A DNA stretch of 20,944 nt from assembly GCA_036940085.1 (NCBI GenBank), contig JALLBK010000225.1, positions 1 through 20,944 of the forward strand. Direction: 5' to 3'. The notes under the pieces are model-generated. The model worked only from the letters and a program-made list of their open reading frames with translations. It did no database searches and was not told where the DNA came from. Position 1 is the first letter of the stretch; every line of letters begins with the position of its first letter. The stretch is from Discostella pseudostelligera (lineage: Eukaryota; Bacillariophyta; Thalassiosirophyceae; Thalassiosirales; Thalassiosiraceae). This document shows, piece after piece, positions 19,440 to 20,944 of the stretch. The translations under genes and the position numbers were made by a program.

Positions 19440-20165
19440 TATGCCCGCCAATCTTTGTCTTACTCTCTACGCAATGAACAGAACACCTCCATCATGGATT
19501 CGAGTGTTTTACCCATGTGACGAGCCATCATCCCGGCTGCTGCAGTAGTGTACATGTTCCCTCTGAATGGGCGTCGGATGGCAATACATCTCTGTTTGCT
19601 TATCACGGCAACTCGAAATGAAAAAATTGCAATGTTTTCCACCCAATAATTGTTCCACAGCAATTCATTTCACTTGCCAAACTCCACGAAGATACCTTCA
19701 ATGAAGATCGGGTAATTGTTTGTGATGGAGGAGGGAGTAATTACACCCTACTGATATCTCCTCCATCTCTGGTGAGTGTTCTATAATATCCTCAGCTTCA
19801 TTATTTATGCCTATATTTCCACTAACTAATCATTATCCTCCATTGCAAGCATAATAAAAATATTTCCACATGGCAGGGGATGAGGGCCGGGCGGCTCACC
19901 ATCCTCCACCTACATCAGTTTGAAGGTCCCTATCCCTGTAGTGCAGAGCTGCATCTTGTTCTTCCCCTGTGTATTAAGTGAGGAGGACGTGAGATCAAAA
20001 GTATGTTGGAAATGAGACATCATCAAACGATGAGAGGAGGAGTAAAAAATCCTAGGTGATCAGGAAATAACATAAAGAAGAATACATACTGATTTTGATA
20101 ATTTCAAATATGGATTGGGCACCAGGGGCTGTGGAGCCGGCGGGGATGGGGGAAGATATTCCCCC
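19440..20165. other. gene-poor region, possible exon relic near 19662-19769
   Basis: Mostly AT-rich with no supported gene. One stretch after TTCCACAG (ends 19661) reads QFISLAKLHEDTFNEDRVIV and on to SNYTLLISPP before a GTGAGT, which looks exon-like, but its phase does not match the preceding Cys-knuckle exon. It may belong to the same decayed locus. Confidence 0.3.
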
Positions 20166-20214
20166 AGTAGGTTGGTGGTGTGGGGCTCGTCTGGTAGTAG
20201 GTTGGTGGTGTGGG
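20166..20214. repeat. two perfect 19-bp direct copies, period 30
   Basis: AGTAGGTTGGTGGTGTGGG occurs at 20166-20184 and 20196-20214. It lies at the edge of the Thr/Ser/Pro-rich frame and is related in composition to that frame's internal repeats. Confidence 0.9.
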
Positions 20215-20223
20215 CAATGTTGG

Positions 20224-20607
20224 TCAGACAAATGCAGTGACCCGACTTGATGTGGTGGGGGAGGGTGCTGGGGGAGAGGTAGGGGGAGCGGTAGGTTGAT
20301 TGATTGGCCCTTGTATTTTTTCTCCCCCTTTTTCTGGACTTGATGTGGGTTTTCTGGTGTTGGTTGGTTGAGAACTAGTAGTTGGAATTGATGTTGGCTT
20401 TGAGGTTGTTGGACTTGCAGAGGAAGGTTTGGGGGTTGTTGGTTGGGTAGTAGGACTAGTAGTTGGAGTCGAAGGTGTTGGCTGTGATGTTGTTGGACTT
20501 GGAGAAGGTTTGTTGGAAGTTGTTGGTTGAGATCTAGTAGTCCTCACACAAGCTGAGCCAGTATCTACCAATCGTTTGCGTATTCTACAGTTTGCATGTG
20601 TAGGAAC
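20224..20607 (-). other. Thr/Ser/Pro-rich open frame, possible cell-wall protein fragment
   Basis: A minus-strand open frame of about 127 codons without an ATG. It opens with a short Cys-containing segment (NCRIRKRLVDTGSACVRTT) and then runs as PTTS-type repeats (SPTTSQPTPSTPTTSPTTQP and similar). Such mucin-like linkers are common in diatom wall and chitin-binding proteins. It would need an upstream exon for its start. The underlying DNA is itself repetitive (GTTGTTGGACTTG-like words), so the open frame could be a by-product of the repeat. Confidence 0.3.
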
Positions 20608-20845
20608 TCAGTATTGACTTATGGTCGCAGTGAACTCATTTCCTAGTTGTGAGAAACAAGTCTATTCCAACCGTATCATTATGCGAAAACGAAAACGAGA
20701 TTACACACTTTCTCAACAGCAACACATTGTAATTAATAATCCTTCCAATTATTTCTCGATCACATCAAACTGTGTAGTATTATCCATTAATATTCTGCCA
20801 TTCAAATTGATACGTTATCTAATGAAGTTTATGCTTTCTCATGAC

Positions 20846-20928
20846 ATTATCTACTTCCGATACATCCAATAGAAATGCTGGTACTTGATATTATCTACTC
20901 CGATTACATCCAATTGAAATGGTACTTG
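20846..20928. repeat. imperfect tandem repeat, period about 44
   Basis: ATTATCTACT(T)CCGAT-ACATCCAAT-GAAATG-GGTACTTG appears twice (20846-20887 and 20890-20928) with a few substitutions and small indels. It reaches nearly to the window edge, so more copies may follow outside. Confidence 0.8.
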
Positions 20929-20944
20929 AACCAATAGGTGATCT

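Noticed and set aside
19460..19663. 67-codon minus-strand frame opposite the Cys-knuckle locus
   Set aside because: No ATG start in good context and no recognisable motif; overlaps the possible intron of the plus-strand relic.

Overview
The window looks like nuclear DNA of a diatom, most likely a chitin-making centric of the Thalassiosirales type. The evidence is short GT-AG introns (63-123 nt in 15 of 16 cases), two proteins whose N-termini resemble diatom plastid presequences (a hydrophobic segment followed by a TSTF or VAAF motif), and a secreted family-18 chitinase embedded in Cys-rich modules and acidic or Ser/Thr/Pro linkers. The species assignment is an inference; no ribosomal or organelle marker is present.

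Layout, left to right. (1) 254-2073, plus: a two-exon EamA/DMT-family membrane transporter, probably plastid-targeted. (2) 2285-12132, minus: a 13-exon gene that I reconstruct at 2953 residues. Its order is a hydrophobic N-terminal segment, eight FCG/CPSG Cys modules with linkers, a GH18 chitinase domain with an intact DxxDxDxE motif, a ninth FCG module, about 21 units of a second Cys repeat, and a hydrophobic C-terminal tail. All twelve introns have GT-AG ends and the splice phases close exactly. (3) About 1.5 kb of divergent upstream DNA. (4) 13625-15164, plus: a two-exon protein with two SET domains and a probable plastid presequence. (5) 15406-17247, minus: a three-exon mitochondrial short-chain acyl-CoA dehydrogenase, convergent with the SET gene.

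At 17621 there is a single N flanked by two identical 57-nt copies, which marks an assembly join. To its right (17.7-20.9 kb) the sequence changes character: microsatellites, a long imperfect hairpin, a Cys-knuckle reading frame broken by an in-frame stop, a Thr/Ser/Pro-rich reading frame and short tandem repeats. No intact gene is convincing there, and linkage of this part to the left part should not be assumed.

The genes do not form an operon or an obvious pathway. The standout is the giant chitinase-matrix protein: its second Cys repeat alternates between two unit types with one register slip, and I do not recognise it as a named domain.
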